From Anaerocolumna chitinilytica (lineage in GTDB: Bacteria > Bacillota > Clostridia > Lachnospirales > Lachnospiraceae), in NCBI RefSeq assembly GCF_014218355.1, contig NZ_AP023368.1:3907501-3971500 (forward strand): 64,000 nucleotides of DNA, given 5' to 3'. Under the pieces are notes generated by a model that was given only the letters and a program-made list of their open reading frames with translations, made no database searches and was not told where the DNA came from. Shown in pieces: positions 1 through 8,822 of the stretch. A program made the translations under genes and the position numbers. Position 1 is the stretch's first letter. Each line of letters opens with the position of its first letter.

Positions 1-124
1 ATTTTAAATGAATTATAGGTAAATGATGTACTATCAGGTTCTGGAATAATGACTTGTTTTGATACACTTACACATTGATTGGTTTTCTTTAATAGAATAG
101 TTTAATTTTCTAAATTAACCAATA

Positions 125-310
125 TCACTTTGCGGAATTGTTTTTCCAAAAGTAGGCAAAAATATCTATGATTAACATAACAAAGCATATTAAAAAAGCC
201 ACACCACTAATTAATCTGTTAGAGATTAAATAACTATAACCAAGATTAAACGTGGTAATCGCAACTGCTATTATTGAAAACATACTAATTCTTTTATGAT
301 TTTTACCCAT
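125..310 (-). CDS. small two-helix membrane protein, unknown function
   Basis: This is a 61-residue protein beginning MGKNHKR, with two hydrophobic stretches (about residues 9-30 and 36-55) and a short charged tail, so it is probably a two-pass membrane protein. The ATG at 310 has a GGAG motif nine bases upstream. The frame stays open to 451, but a rho-independent terminator for the preceding gene (stem 373-397) lies inside that longer version, so the short form is preferred. I recognise no family. It may belong with the 45-residue membrane protein at 452-589 just upstream on the same strand. Confidence 0.5.
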   Translation of the reverse strand: MGKNHKRISMFSIIAVAITTFNLGYSYLISNRLISGVAFLICFVMLIIDIFAYFWKNNSAK

Positions 311-366
311 TTTAAAAGTCTCCACATTAATTACTTTAGTTTTCTTCATTCTGTAAAAGAACATAG

Positions 367-397
367 AAAAAAGCTCCTGAAAATACCGGTCGGGAGC
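367..397 (-). terminator. rho-independent terminator after the 45-aa gene
   Basis: Read on the minus strand, GCTCCCGA pairs with TCAGGAGC (8 bp, one G-U) across a nine-base loop, followed directly by six T. It sits about 55 bases past the stop of the gene at 452-589. Confidence 0.7.
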
Positions 398-451
398 CAT
401 TGGGTTATTGCTTTTTTCTCCTGCCATATCTGCAGATACCAGCTTTATCAT

Positions 452-589
452 TTATTGCCTATAATTCTGATTTTTACTTATATAGATTCTTAAAGCCATT
501 ATTGCAAGAATCAAGGCATAAATCACAAGTCCAAGAATACCAAGAACTATTAATAAATAGATTAATGAAAATACTCCTAATGTTGCCAT
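452..589 (-). CDS. 45-aa single-span membrane peptide
   Basis: This short gene encodes 45 residues, beginning MATLGVFSLIYLLIVLG. Residues 4-32 form one continuous hydrophobic segment, followed by a basic/polar tail ending NYRQ. The start ATG is preceded at good distance by a GGGGGG Shine-Dalgarno run, and a clear terminator follows the stop. Those signals are why I call it real despite its size. Single-span peptides of this kind can be subunits or regulators of larger membrane complexes, or type I toxins. Nothing here decides between these, and no antisense RNA is evident. Confidence 0.55.
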   Translation of the reverse strand: MATLGVFSLIYLLIVLGILGLVIYALILAIMALRIYISKNQNYRQ

Positions 590-859
590 ATACATTTCCC
601 CCCTTAATCTCTTCTTATAATGTCACTGTTATTAAATCGTGATAATTACTAATTTAAGAACTCATTTGCCTGTTCTAGTCTTTTCATGCTTTCGATATCT
701 TCCTTAATTATACATTTCGTGAACTGTATAATCAACTTAATTGTTGATTAGCATTTTCTAACTTAATTTTAACTGGCCTTTTAAATATTCCTATTGTATA
801 ATTGATGTAAATACTTAGTAATTTTTGTATGGGTATACAACTTTTAGGAGGCGTATTTT

Positions 860-1249
860 ATGAATAGGCGTATTCGTGTAAAACCAAGCAAAGGTCAATC
901 TCTTTTTGGTTTTATCATAGGAATTATTTTTTGTTTCATTGGTTTTATTGTAGTGGTACCTACCTTCGGTGCTTTCGGATTATTATGGACATTGATAGCA
1001 ATCGTTATTACCGCTATGAATGCTATCAATTTTTTTACTGACAAAGGTGTGGCTTCTCACGAATTCATTATTGATGATGTGGATAAATCAAATAACTTTA
1101 CTGCTGAGGTACCCAAATATACCTATTCCACACCCGCTGCACCTTCTGCTAAGGACCGGCTGGAAGAATTACAAAACCTCTATGATAAGAATCTAATAAC
1201 TTTTGATGAATTCGAAGAAAAACGTAAGAAAATTCTTGATGAGCTTTGA
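860..1249 (+). CDS. SHOCT-domain small membrane protein
   Basis: This is a 129-residue protein. Residues 13-35 and 37-55 are hydrophobic and probably form a membrane hairpin. A polar linker follows, and the last ~30 residues (DRLEELQNLYDKNLITFDEFEEKRKKIL) match the SHOCT motif, a short amphipathic domain found at the end of many small bacterial proteins and thought to mediate oligomerisation. The start has a strong AGGAGG site. A bidirectional terminator follows the stop, so it appears monocistronic. Its function is unknown. The ~270 bases upstream hold no other gene I can support. Confidence 0.75.
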   Translation: MNRRIRVKPSKGQSLFGFIIGIIFCFIGFIVVVPTFGAFGLLWTLIAIVITAMNAINFFTDKGVASHEFIIDDVDKSNNFTAEVPKYTYSTPAAPSAKDRLEELQNLYDKNLITFDEFEEKRKKILDEL

Positions 1250-1256
1250 TACCAAA

Positions 1257-1321
1257 AATAACCGCTCCATATTATATTAGGATATCTATTGGTTGATTCC
1301 TTATAATACAGAGCGGTTATT
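1257..1321. terminator. bidirectional terminator between SHOCT gene and mazF
   Basis: AATAACCGCTC (1257-1267) and GAGCGGTTATT (1311-1321) form a perfect 11-bp stem with a 43-base loop. T-rich sequence follows on the plus strand and a T run follows on the minus strand. It closes two convergent genes. Confidence 0.6.
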
Positions 1322-1350
1322 TACTTTTCTTTTTTTCTCTTATTTGTTTT

Positions 1351-1713
1351 TTATTCAGGTTTGATGTATGTATCCAAAGCAAAACTTATTATCAATGCCC
1401 GGTTTATTTTTTTCAACACGTCTTGATCTAGATGACACACCTTTTCTTTTAACCTAGATTTGTCAATCGTTCTTACCTGTTCCAGCAAAATGACAGAGTC
1501 TTTAATAATTCCATATTTATCTGCATCTATCTCCACATGAGTCGGGAGCTTTGCCTTATTCATTTTCGAGGTTATCGCAGCACATATTACTGTGGGACTA
1601 TGCTTGTTTCCTGTGTCATTTTGTATGATAAGAACCGGTCGTACTCCTCCTTGTTCAGAGCCTATCACTGGTCTTAAATCCGCATAAAAAATATCTCCAC
1701 GTTTTATAATCAC
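1351..1713 (-). CDS. mazF: MazF/EndoA-type endoribonuclease toxin
   Basis: This is a sequence-specific mRNA-cleaving endoribonuclease of the MazF/PemK family, closest in context and sequence to Bacillus EndoA (NdoA). The family core is plain: [29 protein letters not shown], then AAITSK and LEQVRTIDK. The chosen GTG at 1713 gives 120 residues, beginning at the conserved IIKRGD and close to the family length of ~116. A TTG 45 bases upstream is possible but would add an atypical extension. It follows alr, as ndoA does in Bacillus, but the antitoxin gene normally found between them is missing. A 15-codon frame occupies part of the gap (see findings). Confidence 0.88.
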   Translation of the reverse strand: MIIKRGDIFYADLRPVIGSEQGGVRPVLIIQNDTGNKHSPTVICAAITSKMNKAKLPTHVEIDADKYGIIKDSVILLEQVRTIDKSRLKEKVCHLDQDVLKKINRALIISFALDTYIKPE

Positions 1714-1824
1714 TTTTCTCACACTCCATTTTATGGCTTTAGTCTTATTATTTCCCAATTCTGACCTATGTATTCCATAAAATATTCTCTAATTGTGATT
1801 ATTTCTGAGTTTGAATGAAATTGA

Positions 1825-3021
1825 TTAAATACCTATGTTCCAAACTTTATTGTTACGATAATATATACGCGGTATTCGCTTGCCAACATTACAAATAAAT
1901 TCATAATTAAAAGAATATGACATATTTGCCACTTCTTCTACTGATATAAACTCTTCTTTATCTCTTCCAATTAAGGTCACAGTATCTCCCTGACAGACAT
2001 CAGGAATGTTAGTTACATCTACCATAAACTGGTCCATACACACTCTTCCGATAATAGGTGCTGACATACCATGAATTAACACCCTTCCCTTAGAGGAGAG
2101 CTGTCTTGGATATCCATCCCCATATCCTACTGGTATCGTTGCTATTTTGGTTTTTCCTTTTGTCACATAGGTACTTCCATAGCTAACTCCAACTCCGGAC
2201 TCCACTTCTTTTACATAGCTTACATGGGATTTAATTTCCATAGCGGGTTTTAGAGCTAAAACGTCTTTTTTAACTTCCTCTGAAGGATAAAGCCCATAAG
2301 TGGCAATACCGCTTCTTACCATATCCAGTCTGGCTTCCGGTATATCAATTATAGCAGCACTGTTTGCAATATGCTTAATCGGTATTTGGATTCCTTCTTC
2401 TTCAAGTTTTTTTGTAAATGCAAGAAATCTCATTAACTGGCTGTTAGCAGATGTCTTATCTTCCTCATCTGCGCATGCAAAATGTGAGAATATCCCCTCT
2501 ATTTCAATACCTTTAAGCTCAGATATCTTTTTTATTTCTTCTATACTTTCCTCATCATCAAAGAATCCGATTCTGCTCATACCAGTATCAACTTTAATAT
2601 GAACTTTCGCTGTTTTCCCTTGACTTAAGGCTTCCTCTGAAAGGTCCTTTGCCGTATTATATTGAAATATTGTCTGTGTTATATTATATTCTACGAGTTT
2701 TTTATATTGTCCTTTCGGAGTATATCCGAGAACCAGAATCGGTTTGTCAATTCCGGCTTTTCTAAGTTCAATTCCTTCTTCCAGAATGGCAATCCCAAAA
2801 CAGTCTACTGCCATATCAAGAAGTGCTTTCGCTATGGGTACTGCACCGTGTCCGTACCCATCCGCTTTTAGAATTACCATCAATTTCGTTTCGTAACCTA
2901 ATATTTTTCTTGTATTATCAATGTTATTGCAAATAGCATCCAAATCTATATTGGCAGAAGCTCTATAATATTTTGAATGAAATTCTTCGATGGAAGTCAA
3001 ATCAATATTTCCAGCTGTCAT
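1825..3021 (-). CDS. alr: alanine racemase
   Basis: This is the PLP-dependent interconversion of L- and D-alanine, supplying D-Ala for peptidoglycan. The fold-type III barrel starts after a ~22-residue lead. The PLP lysine is K52 in VILKADGYGHG, and the second catalytic residue is the Tyr of SYGSTYV in the C-terminal beta domain. RVCMDQFMVDV is also typical. The 398-residue length is normal. The ATG at 3021 has a GAGGT site. It lies in a run rex - coiled coil - acpS - nnr - alr - mazF on one strand, an arrangement seen with variations in many Firmicutes. Confidence 0.95.
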   Translation of the reverse strand: MTAGNIDLTSIEEFHSKYYRASANIDLDAICNNIDNTRKILGYETKLMVILKADGYGHGAVPIAKALLDMAVDCFGIAILEEGIELRKAGIDKPILVLGYTPKGQYKKLVEYNITQTIFQYNTAKDLSEEALSQGKTAKVHIKVDTGMSRIGFFDDEESIEEIKKISELKGIEIEGIFSHFACADEEDKTSANSQLMRFLAFTKKLEEEGIQIPIKHIANSAAIIDIPEARLDMVRSGIATYGLYPSEEVKKDVLALKPAMEIKSHVSYVKEVESGVGVSYGSTYVTKGKTKIATIPVGYGDGYPRQLSSKGRVLIHGMSAPIIGRVCMDQFMVDVTNIPDVCQGDTVTLIGRDKEEFISVEEVANMSYSFNYEFICNVGKRIPRIYYRNNKVWNIGI

Positions 3022-3133
3022 ATTTACCTCTATTCCGCCGCTCAGAGCGCCTTAAAATCTTATGCGAAAGTGTTTTTCTTTCACTCGCTTTTTATCTATC
3101 TACAGCGATATATTTTATAGTAACAGTCAATTT

Positions 3134-4843
3134 TTATTCCAAACTCATGGCTTCCGGAAGATATTTTATAATATCGGAAGCCATCAGCGAATATTCCCCT
3201 AATTCCCGACAGGCATAGTCTCCTGCAAGTCCATGAAGGTATACTCCCAAAGCCGCAGCCAGAAATTCTGTTAATCCGCCTGCTATTAAACCTGCTATTA
3301 TTCCAGTCAGCACATCTCCTGAACCACCTGTTGCCATACCGTTATTGCCTGACATATTAATGTATTGATGTTCTTTTGATGCTACTACTGTTCTGGCATC
3401 TTTAATCGTAAATATAAGATTATTTTCCTTTATACAATTATCAGCCATATGCAGCAGTTCTTTTTGAATTACTTCTACCGGAACCCCAAGGAGATAACTT
3501 AATTCTTTTAAATGAGGTGTTAAAATTGTCTTAGCAGGTAAGATTCCCTTAAGAGAAGCAATCCGTTCCTCTATCTTATTCTCATTAGTGTTATCTGCAA
3601 ATTTTTGTATTGATTTATCCGCAGACTTACTTACAGACAGCTCTGCAAGGATGTTGTGATTCACTGGTTCACCGGGAGAAAAATCTTCTTCCTTCACCTT
3701 TTCCCTTGAGCTGTCTATTAGGGAATTCAATTTTTGTCCCAAAAGCCAGATGGCATCCCCATCTATTATGAGAGGAACTTCGATATTTTCTAATATCAAA
3801 GTTAAGATTTTTTCTGAAATTTCACTTCTTCCGATTCCCGGTCCGATGACACAGACATCTGCCCATTTTATTTCTTCCGCTAGGAGGTCTAGGGCGTTTC
3901 GTGTCAGCTCTTCCTCTTTATAGGTGTATAACAACGCTTCCGGAAGAGAAGTCTGAAGACTGATACGATTGTTCTCACTTGTTATAACCTTTACTAGTCC
4001 TGCTCCTGTCATATAAGCCGCTTTCGCTGAGAAAAATGCCGCACCTGACATTGTGGCTGAACCTGCCACAACTAATACCTTCTTATAACTTCCTTTGTTC
4101 GAATAAGCTTTGCGCGGAGGGAGTAAAATAAGATCTTCCCTTTCGAAGGTATGATATTTAAGACTCATCCCTATCTTTCCTAAAGGTGCAAAACCGATGT
4201 CCGCAATTTCTACCTTGCCGGCATATTCACAGCCAGGATACATTACCAGACCAATCTTAGAGTATCCAAAAGATATTGTAACATCTGCTTTAACGGCTGC
4301 TCCCTGTGGGAACCCATTATCACTTGAAAGCCCGGAAGGTACATCTACCGAAAACACCTTTCTTTTCACCGAAGTATTTATCTTATTTATGATGTCCTTA
4401 TAGATACCGGTAACTTCTCTGCTTAAACCAATTCCGAATATGGCATCTATCAGAATCGTATTTTCATCAATAGTATATTCTGCAAAATCCAGTTTGCTAA
4501 TAATTGGTACGCTAAAATTCTCTGCGATTTCTTTTTGCTGCAGGAATAATGAAGAAGCGCTCTTCATATCACCAACTATGCTTATAGTAACCTCATAACC
4601 TTTACCATATAGAATTCTCGCTGCTGCTATTCCATCCGCACCATTATTGCCGGTACCGCAACAAACAAGAATACGTTGATTGGCGCATTTCTGCTCTTTA
4701 AGATATGCTTCCACTGTTTCTGCCACTTTCATGGCTGCATGCTCCATTAGAACAATAGCAGGTATCCCCATACCTTCTATTGTTCTTTCATCAATTTCCT
4801 TCATCTCGCATGAACTGACTAAATATTTCATATAAATAACCAT
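3134..4843 (-). CDS. nnrDE: bifunctional NAD(P)H-hydrate epimerase / dehydratase
   Basis: This enzyme repairs NADH and NADPH that have been hydrated. The N-terminal half (about residues 5-215) is the YjeF_N epimerase, with GNNGADG and the DAIFGIGL strand. The C-terminal half is the ADP-dependent dehydratase of the ribokinase-like fold, with VVAGSATMSGAA and the catalytic GMATGGSGDVLTG. At 569 residues it is longer than the usual ~500. The excess is a charged segment of about 55-60 residues between the DGDAIWLL strand and the TILTPH strand. The start is uncertain: the first ATG has an AAGG motif only two bases away, and the next Met (MKYLVSS) is also plausible. Confidence 0.92.
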   Translation of the reverse strand: MVIYMKYLVSSCEMKEIDERTIEGMGIPAIVLMEHAAMKVAETVEAYLKEQKCANQRILVCCGTGNNGADGIAAARILYGKGYEVTISIVGDMKSASSLFLQQKEIAENFSVPIISKLDFAEYTIDENTILIDAIFGIGLSREVTGIYKDIINKINTSVKRKVFSVDVPSGLSSDNGFPQGAAVKADVTISFGYSKIGLVMYPGCEYAGKVEIADIGFAPLGKIGMSLKYHTFEREDLILLPPRKAYSNKGSYKKVLVVAGSATMSGAAFFSAKAAYMTGAGLVKVITSENNRISLQTSLPEALLYTYKEEELTRNALDLLAEEIKWADVCVIGPGIGRSEISEKILTLILENIEVPLIIDGDAIWLLGQKLNSLIDSSREKVKEEDFSPGEPVNHNILAELSVSKSADKSIQKFADNTNENKIEERIASLKGILPAKTILTPHLKELSYLLGVPVEVIQKELLHMADNCIKENNLIFTIKDARTVVASKEHQYINMSGNNGMATGGSGDVLTGIIAGLIAGGLTEFLAAALGVYLHGLAGDYACRELGEYSLMASDIIKYLPEAMSLE

Positions 4844-4869
4844 GTCCTTTCAAATGCGCCTTTTATCTA

Positions 4870-5235
4870 TTAGTCCTGGCCTTCTCCTACAACAAATGCG
4901 CTTGCATATTCGCTGGTATTGGTTATGGTTACATGTATTTTCTTTATAGCCATTTTTTCTGCTAATTCTTTGGCACCATTATACAGATTGACATATGGTT
5001 TACCAAGCTGGTCTCTTAATACTTCAATATCTGAAGGTCTCACACCATAGAAACCTGTACCGAACATTTTTGAGATTGCTTCTTTCACAGCAAAATTCCC
5101 GGCAAACTTTACCTTATCTCTGCTTGCCAGTTCGATTTCTTGTTTTGTATAGATCTTTTTTTGAAAAGATTCTTTCTCACAGGCTTTTATAACCCTCTTT
5201 ATTTCTATTAAATCTGTACCAATGCCAATTATCAT
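4870..5235 (-). CDS. acpS: holo-[acyl-carrier-protein] synthase
   Basis: This enzyme transfers 4'-phosphopantetheine from CoA to apo-ACP. It is 121 residues, as expected. The Mg2+-binding Asp is D8 in GIGTDLIEI, and the second acidic residue is E52 in FAVKEAISK. The C-terminal strand HVTITNTSEYASAFVV is the usual trimer-interface region. It lies 26 bases upstream of nnrDE and 16 bases downstream of the coiled-coil gene, so it is probably cotranscribed with both. Confidence 0.95.
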   Translation of the reverse strand: MIIGIGTDLIEIKRVIKACEKESFQKKIYTKQEIELASRDKVKFAGNFAVKEAISKMFGTGFYGVRPSDIEVLRDQLGKPYVNLYNGAKELAEKMAIKKIHVTITNTSEYASAFVVGEGQD

Positions 5236-5251
5236 ATATTATAATATTCCT

Positions 5252-5866
5252 CTAGTTTAAACCTTTTTTAATATCCTCATCCAATTCCTGCAGCAGCTCA
5301 GGCCCTAACATATCATGCATATAGTTATATATGTCAGTATTTTTCATTTCCATATCCTGCTTTTCGAGAATTTTAATCTTTAGCTGCTCTCTGATGGATT
5401 TTATCCACTGATTGATTTCAGTAATTTTTTCGGTATTATCACTCAGTCTTTTGTAACAGATAGCAGTACTCTCTATAATCAGCTGTTCATTGGCTTCTTT
5501 TATCTGATAAGGAAGGTCAATAAGCTGGTTTTCCGCCTCTTTTATCTTGTCACCTATCTCTCGGATTAACCTCTGATTCTGGTCCAGCTTCTTTTCCTTA
5601 ATCTTGCCTTCCTTTGTGTCGCTCACATCCATATGGGTGATAATCTCGCCCATTAACTGATTCTTTAGCTTTTTCAAATCCTTTAAATCATTTGTCAGCT
5701 TCCCCTGCTGCTTTATTACTTCATTCAGATTACTTTCCAATACCTTAACCTGATTAGGCTTATCATAGTCCGGAAACAGCTGATGCCATCTTTCATCCAA
5801 TACTACAATCGGTACTTTTTTTCCCTTAAAAATCTTTGCGAAGTCAATTTCTTCTTTTTTTCTCAT
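5252..5866 (-). CDS. coiled-coil protein of unknown function
   Basis: This is a 204-residue soluble protein with no signal peptide or membrane segment. After a short globular-looking N terminus (KGKKVPIVVLDERWHQLFPD), residues ~40-165 are rich in Lys, Glu, Leu and Ile with heptad spacing and should form long coiled coils. The C terminus ends in an acidic helix (HDMLGPELLQELDEDIKKGL). I do not recognise a named family. Its position between rex and acpS suggests a conserved neighbourhood, but that does not reveal a function. Confidence 0.7.
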   Translation of the reverse strand: MRKKEEIDFAKIFKGKKVPIVVLDERWHQLFPDYDKPNQVKVLESNLNEVIKQQGKLTNDLKDLKKLKNQLMGEIITHMDVSDTKEGKIKEKKLDQNQRLIREIGDKIKEAENQLIDLPYQIKEANEQLIIESTAICYKRLSDNTEKITEINQWIKSIREQLKIKILEKQDMEMKNTDIYNYMHDMLGPELLQELDEDIKKGLN

Positions 5867-5905
5867 GTATATTCCCCATTAGCTCTAAAGCAGTTCCTAT
5901 ATGGC

Positions 5906-6601
5906 TTAAACTTTACCATCCTTACGAACCGCGTTTTCTTCTGTCTTTAAGGTTTCACTATTCTCATTTCTATCTTCCAGATCCTTTAGCGTATAAGAAA
6001 TACGCATTAAGCTTTCTGCCAAATGTACATTTTCTACAATTACATCAGAAGGAAGATTTAAATCTACCGGTGCGAAATTCCAGATTGCTTTAATTCCAAG
6101 TGCAACGATTTCTTTTGCCGTCTGAGGTGCTTTTATTTTGGGTATAGTAAGTGCTGCTATATGAATCTTGTTCTTTCCTACGAACTCTGCGAGGTTATCC
6201 ATCATCTGAATTTCAACACCTCTAATAGAGATTCCCTCCAGCCTTGGATTCACATCAAAAATTCCCTTAATATTAAAACCTCGTCTTTCAAAATCTGTAT
6301 AATTCGCCAATGCCTGTCCCAAATTACCGGCACCTATAATAATAACATTGTATTTTCTGTCAAGCCCGAGTATCTTTCCTATCTCCGAATACAAATACTC
6401 TACGTTATAGCCATAGCCTTGTTGTCCGAATCCGCCGAAGTTATTTAAATCCTGTCTTATCTGTGAAGCGGTTACATTCATCCTCTCACTTAATTCCTTG
6501 GATGATATACGTACAACGTCATTTTCCAGTAATTCACCTAAATAGCGGTAATATCTGGGCAAACGTTGTATTACAGCCAATGATATTTCTTTCCCTTGCA
6601 C
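5906..6601 (-). CDS. rex: redox-sensing transcriptional repressor Rex
   Basis: Rex binds DNA when NADH is low and releases it when NADH rises, controlling fermentation and redox genes. The 231 residues show an N-terminal winged helix (SLAVIQRLPRYYRYL, then SSKELSERMNVTASQIRQDLNNFG) and a Rossmann domain with VIIIGAGNLGQAL. The C-terminal swapped helix is present, plus a short charged tail. The start is GTG, with GGAGGG six bases upstream. The gene heads the minus-strand housekeeping run and diverges from an ABC-F gene. A Rex-like site lies just upstream. Confidence 0.95.
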   Translation of the reverse strand: MQGKEISLAVIQRLPRYYRYLGELLENDVVRISSKELSERMNVTASQIRQDLNNFGGFGQQGYGYNVEYLYSEIGKILGLDRKYNVIIIGAGNLGQALANYTDFERRGFNIKGIFDVNPRLEGISIRGVEIQMMDNLAEFVGKNKIHIAALTIPKIKAPQTAKEIVALGIKAIWNFAPVDLNLPSDVIVENVHLAESLMRISYTLKDLEDRNENSETLKTEENAVRKDGKV

Positions 6602-6624
6602 TTATAACCCTCCTTCAAATTTAT

Positions 6625-6642
6625 ATGTTAAACAAATAACGT
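6625..6642. promoter_or_regulatory. candidate Rex operator (autoregulation)
   Basis: ATGTTAA-ACAA-ATAACGT resembles the Rex consensus TTGTTAA-N4-TTAACAA. Six of seven bases match in the left half and four of seven in the right. It lies 24 bases upstream of the rex start, where an autoregulatory site would be expected. The call is by eye, and the region is AT-rich. Confidence 0.35.
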
Positions 6643-6891
6643 TAAAAACCATTAAAAATGGTACTAACCCGTTATTTTTCTTATGTTAATAGAATACTTT
6701 TCTGTAAAAAGCTTTCGCAGAATTTCGATGTTTTTAGTAAATGTTAAAAAGCTTATAGTATCCTCATCCTAATAAGATATTATATGTGAATGATTTTTAT
6801 TTGTCAAATACTGATTCCCTGTCATCTGCTTGACTTTTTTCAGGTGTTCCATTATCATTTTAGTAGAAATCCAAAGAGAAAGGCATTGAAA

Positions 6892-8817
6892 ATGATTTTA
6901 GCATGTAAAAGTATTTCCAAAAGCTTTGGAACTGATCAGATATTAAACAGTGTTTCTTTCCATGTAAATGAAAGGGAAAAAGCCGCTGTTATAGGTATAA
7001 ATGGAGCAGGAAAAACAACACTTTTCAAAATAATTATGGGAGAACTCAGCCCTGATGAGGGTGAGATAATCTTTGCAAAAGGCAGTACTGTAGGTTATCT
7101 GGCGCAACATCAGGGACTCTCTTCTGAAAACTCCATATATGATGAAATTCTGACAGTCAAAAAAGATATTATTGAAAAAGAAAATTCTATACGGCAGTTG
7201 GAGACATCCATGAAGAATGCCTCCGGAAGCGAGCTAGAGCAAATGCTTTCCAGCTATACCAGACTTACCCATGAATTTGAATTAAACAACGGTTATTCCT
7301 ATAAAAGTGAAGTCGTTGGGATCTTAAAAGGTCTGGGCTTTTTAGAAGAGGAGTTTTCAAAACCTGTAACCACTCTTTCCGGTGGGCAGAAAACCCGGGT
7401 TGCCCTGGGTAAATTGCTTCTAAGTAAGCCGGATTTGATTCTTCTGGATGAACCTACCAACCATCTTGATATGGAATCAATTGCTTGGCTTGAAACTTTT
7501 CTTTTAAATTACCCCGGTTCCGTGGTAGTAATTGCCCATGACCGGTATTTTCTTGACAAAGTAGTAACAAAGGTTGTTGAATTGGAACAGGGAAAGGCAG
7601 TATCCTATGAAGGAAACTATACTGCGTATGCCGAAAAAAAGTCTCTCCTTCGAGACGCTATGTTGAAGCATTACTTAAACCAGCAAAAAGAAATCAAGCA
7701 TCAGGAAGAGGTCATAGCGAAGCTTCGTTCTTTTAACCGTGAAAAATCCATTCGCAGAGCTGAAAGCCGTGAAAAGATGCTGGACAAAGTCGAAAGGCTG
7801 GATAAACCGGTTACTTATGAGCCTCAGATGAACATAACTCTGGAACCACATGTAATAAGCGGAAATGATGTGTTAAGAATTGAAGATTTATCTAAATCCT
7901 TTGGCAGCCTTAAATTATTTTCAAATCTTAACTTTGAGATTAAACGAGGTGAAAGGGTTGCTATCATCGGCAATAACGGTACAGGCAAAACTACTCTTCT
8001 TAAGATAATAAATGAACTGCTGCCTGCTGATTCCGGTATAGTAATCCTCGGTTCTAAGGTGAAAATCGGTTATTACGACCAGGAACATCAGGTGCTGGAT
8101 TCAGAAAAAACTCTTTTTGAAGAATTAAGTGACGCTTATCCCGATATGGATAACACTTCCATACGAAACATACTGGCTGCCTTTCTTTTTACCGGGGATG
8201 ATGTCTTTAAACGTATTAAGGATATCAGCGGCGGTGAAAAGGGACGTGTATCCTTAGCCAAGCTGATGCTTTCCGAAGCGAACCTCCTGATATTGGATGA
8301 GCCTACCAACCACCTTGATATTACCTCCAAAGAAATTCTGGAAAATGCCGTCAACAGCTATACCGGTACTGTACTCTATGTATCCCATGACCGTTATTTT
8401 ATTAATAAAACTGCTACAAGGATAATGGATCTTACTTGCAATACCTTAATTAATTATATTGGTAATTATGATTATTATCTGGAAAAACATGATGCCCTCC
8501 AGGCTGTCACTCTAAGCCGAAACAATGCCGCCCCTGGCAATCAAAATACCATGCCAGTTGATGACGTCAAAACGAAACAGGACTGGATACAGCAGAAGGA
8601 AGAGCAGTCAAGAATACGTAAGCGACAAAATGATTTAAAGAAGCTGGAAGATCAAATCCAAAAATTTGAATTACGAAACAGCGAAATCGACTCACTTTTA
8701 GCCAAAGAGGAAATCTACACAAATTCGAATGAACTGGTTAAACTGACCAAAGAGAAAAAGTCAGTGGAAGAAACATTGGAAAAGCTCATGAGCGATTGGG
8801 AATTATTAGCTGAATAG
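6892..8817 (+). CDS. ABC-F family ATPase (YdiF-like)
   Basis: This is a soluble tandem-ATPase protein of the ABC-F family. Members act on the ribosome E site in translation or antibiotic protection and do not transport. Two ATPase domains are seen: Walker A GINGAGKTT with LSGGQKTRVALGKLLL and LLDEPTNHLD, then GNNGTGKTT with ISGGEKGRVSLAKLML and ILDEPTNHLD. Between them lies the charged linker (about residues 245-310), and the C-terminal ~90 residues form a coiled coil. The ATG at 6892, after AAAGG, gives 641 residues; an upstream in-frame ATG would add an atypical segment. Proximity to rex matches Bacillus ydiF, so a housekeeping role is more likely than resistance. Confidence 0.88.
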   Translation: MILACKSISKSFGTDQILNSVSFHVNEREKAAVIGINGAGKTTLFKIIMGELSPDEGEIIFAKGSTVGYLAQHQGLSSENSIYDEILTVKKDIIEKENSIRQLETSMKNASGSELEQMLSSYTRLTHEFELNNGYSYKSEVVGILKGLGFLEEEFSKPVTTLSGGQKTRVALGKLLLSKPDLILLDEPTNHLDMESIAWLETFLLNYPGSVVVIAHDRYFLDKVVTKVVELEQGKAVSYEGNYTAYAEKKSLLRDAMLKHYLNQQKEIKHQEEVIAKLRSFNREKSIRRAESREKMLDKVERLDKPVTYEPQMNITLEPHVISGNDVLRIEDLSKSFGSLKLFSNLNFEIKRGERVAIIGNNGTGKTTLLKIINELLPADSGIVILGSKVKIGYYDQEHQVLDSEKTLFEELSDAYPDMDNTSIRNILAAFLFTGDDVFKRIKDISGGEKGRVSLAKLMLSEANLLILDEPTNHLDITSKEILENAVNSYTGTVLYVSHDRYFINKTATRIMDLTCNTLINYIGNYDYYLEKHDALQAVTLSRNNAAPGNQNTMPVDDVKTKQDWIQQKEEQSRIRKRQNDLKKLEDQIQKFELRNSEIDSLLAKEEIYTNSNELVKLTKEKKSVEETLEKLMSDWELLAE

Positions 8818-8822
8818 TCGAA

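Noticed and set aside
311..451. N-terminal extension of the first small membrane gene to 451 (108 residues)
   Set aside because: A hairpin-plus-T-run terminator of the previous gene lies inside it, and a better ribosome site exists at 310.
640..780. Minus-strand fragment ending SMKRLEQANEFLN as a gene remnant
   Set aside because: Only ~33 codons between stops, no start with a ribosome site, and no recognisable domain.
6892..8817. Antibiotic-resistance ABC-F protein
   Set aside because: Sequence and position beside rex match the housekeeping YdiF-like branch, and no resistance context is present.
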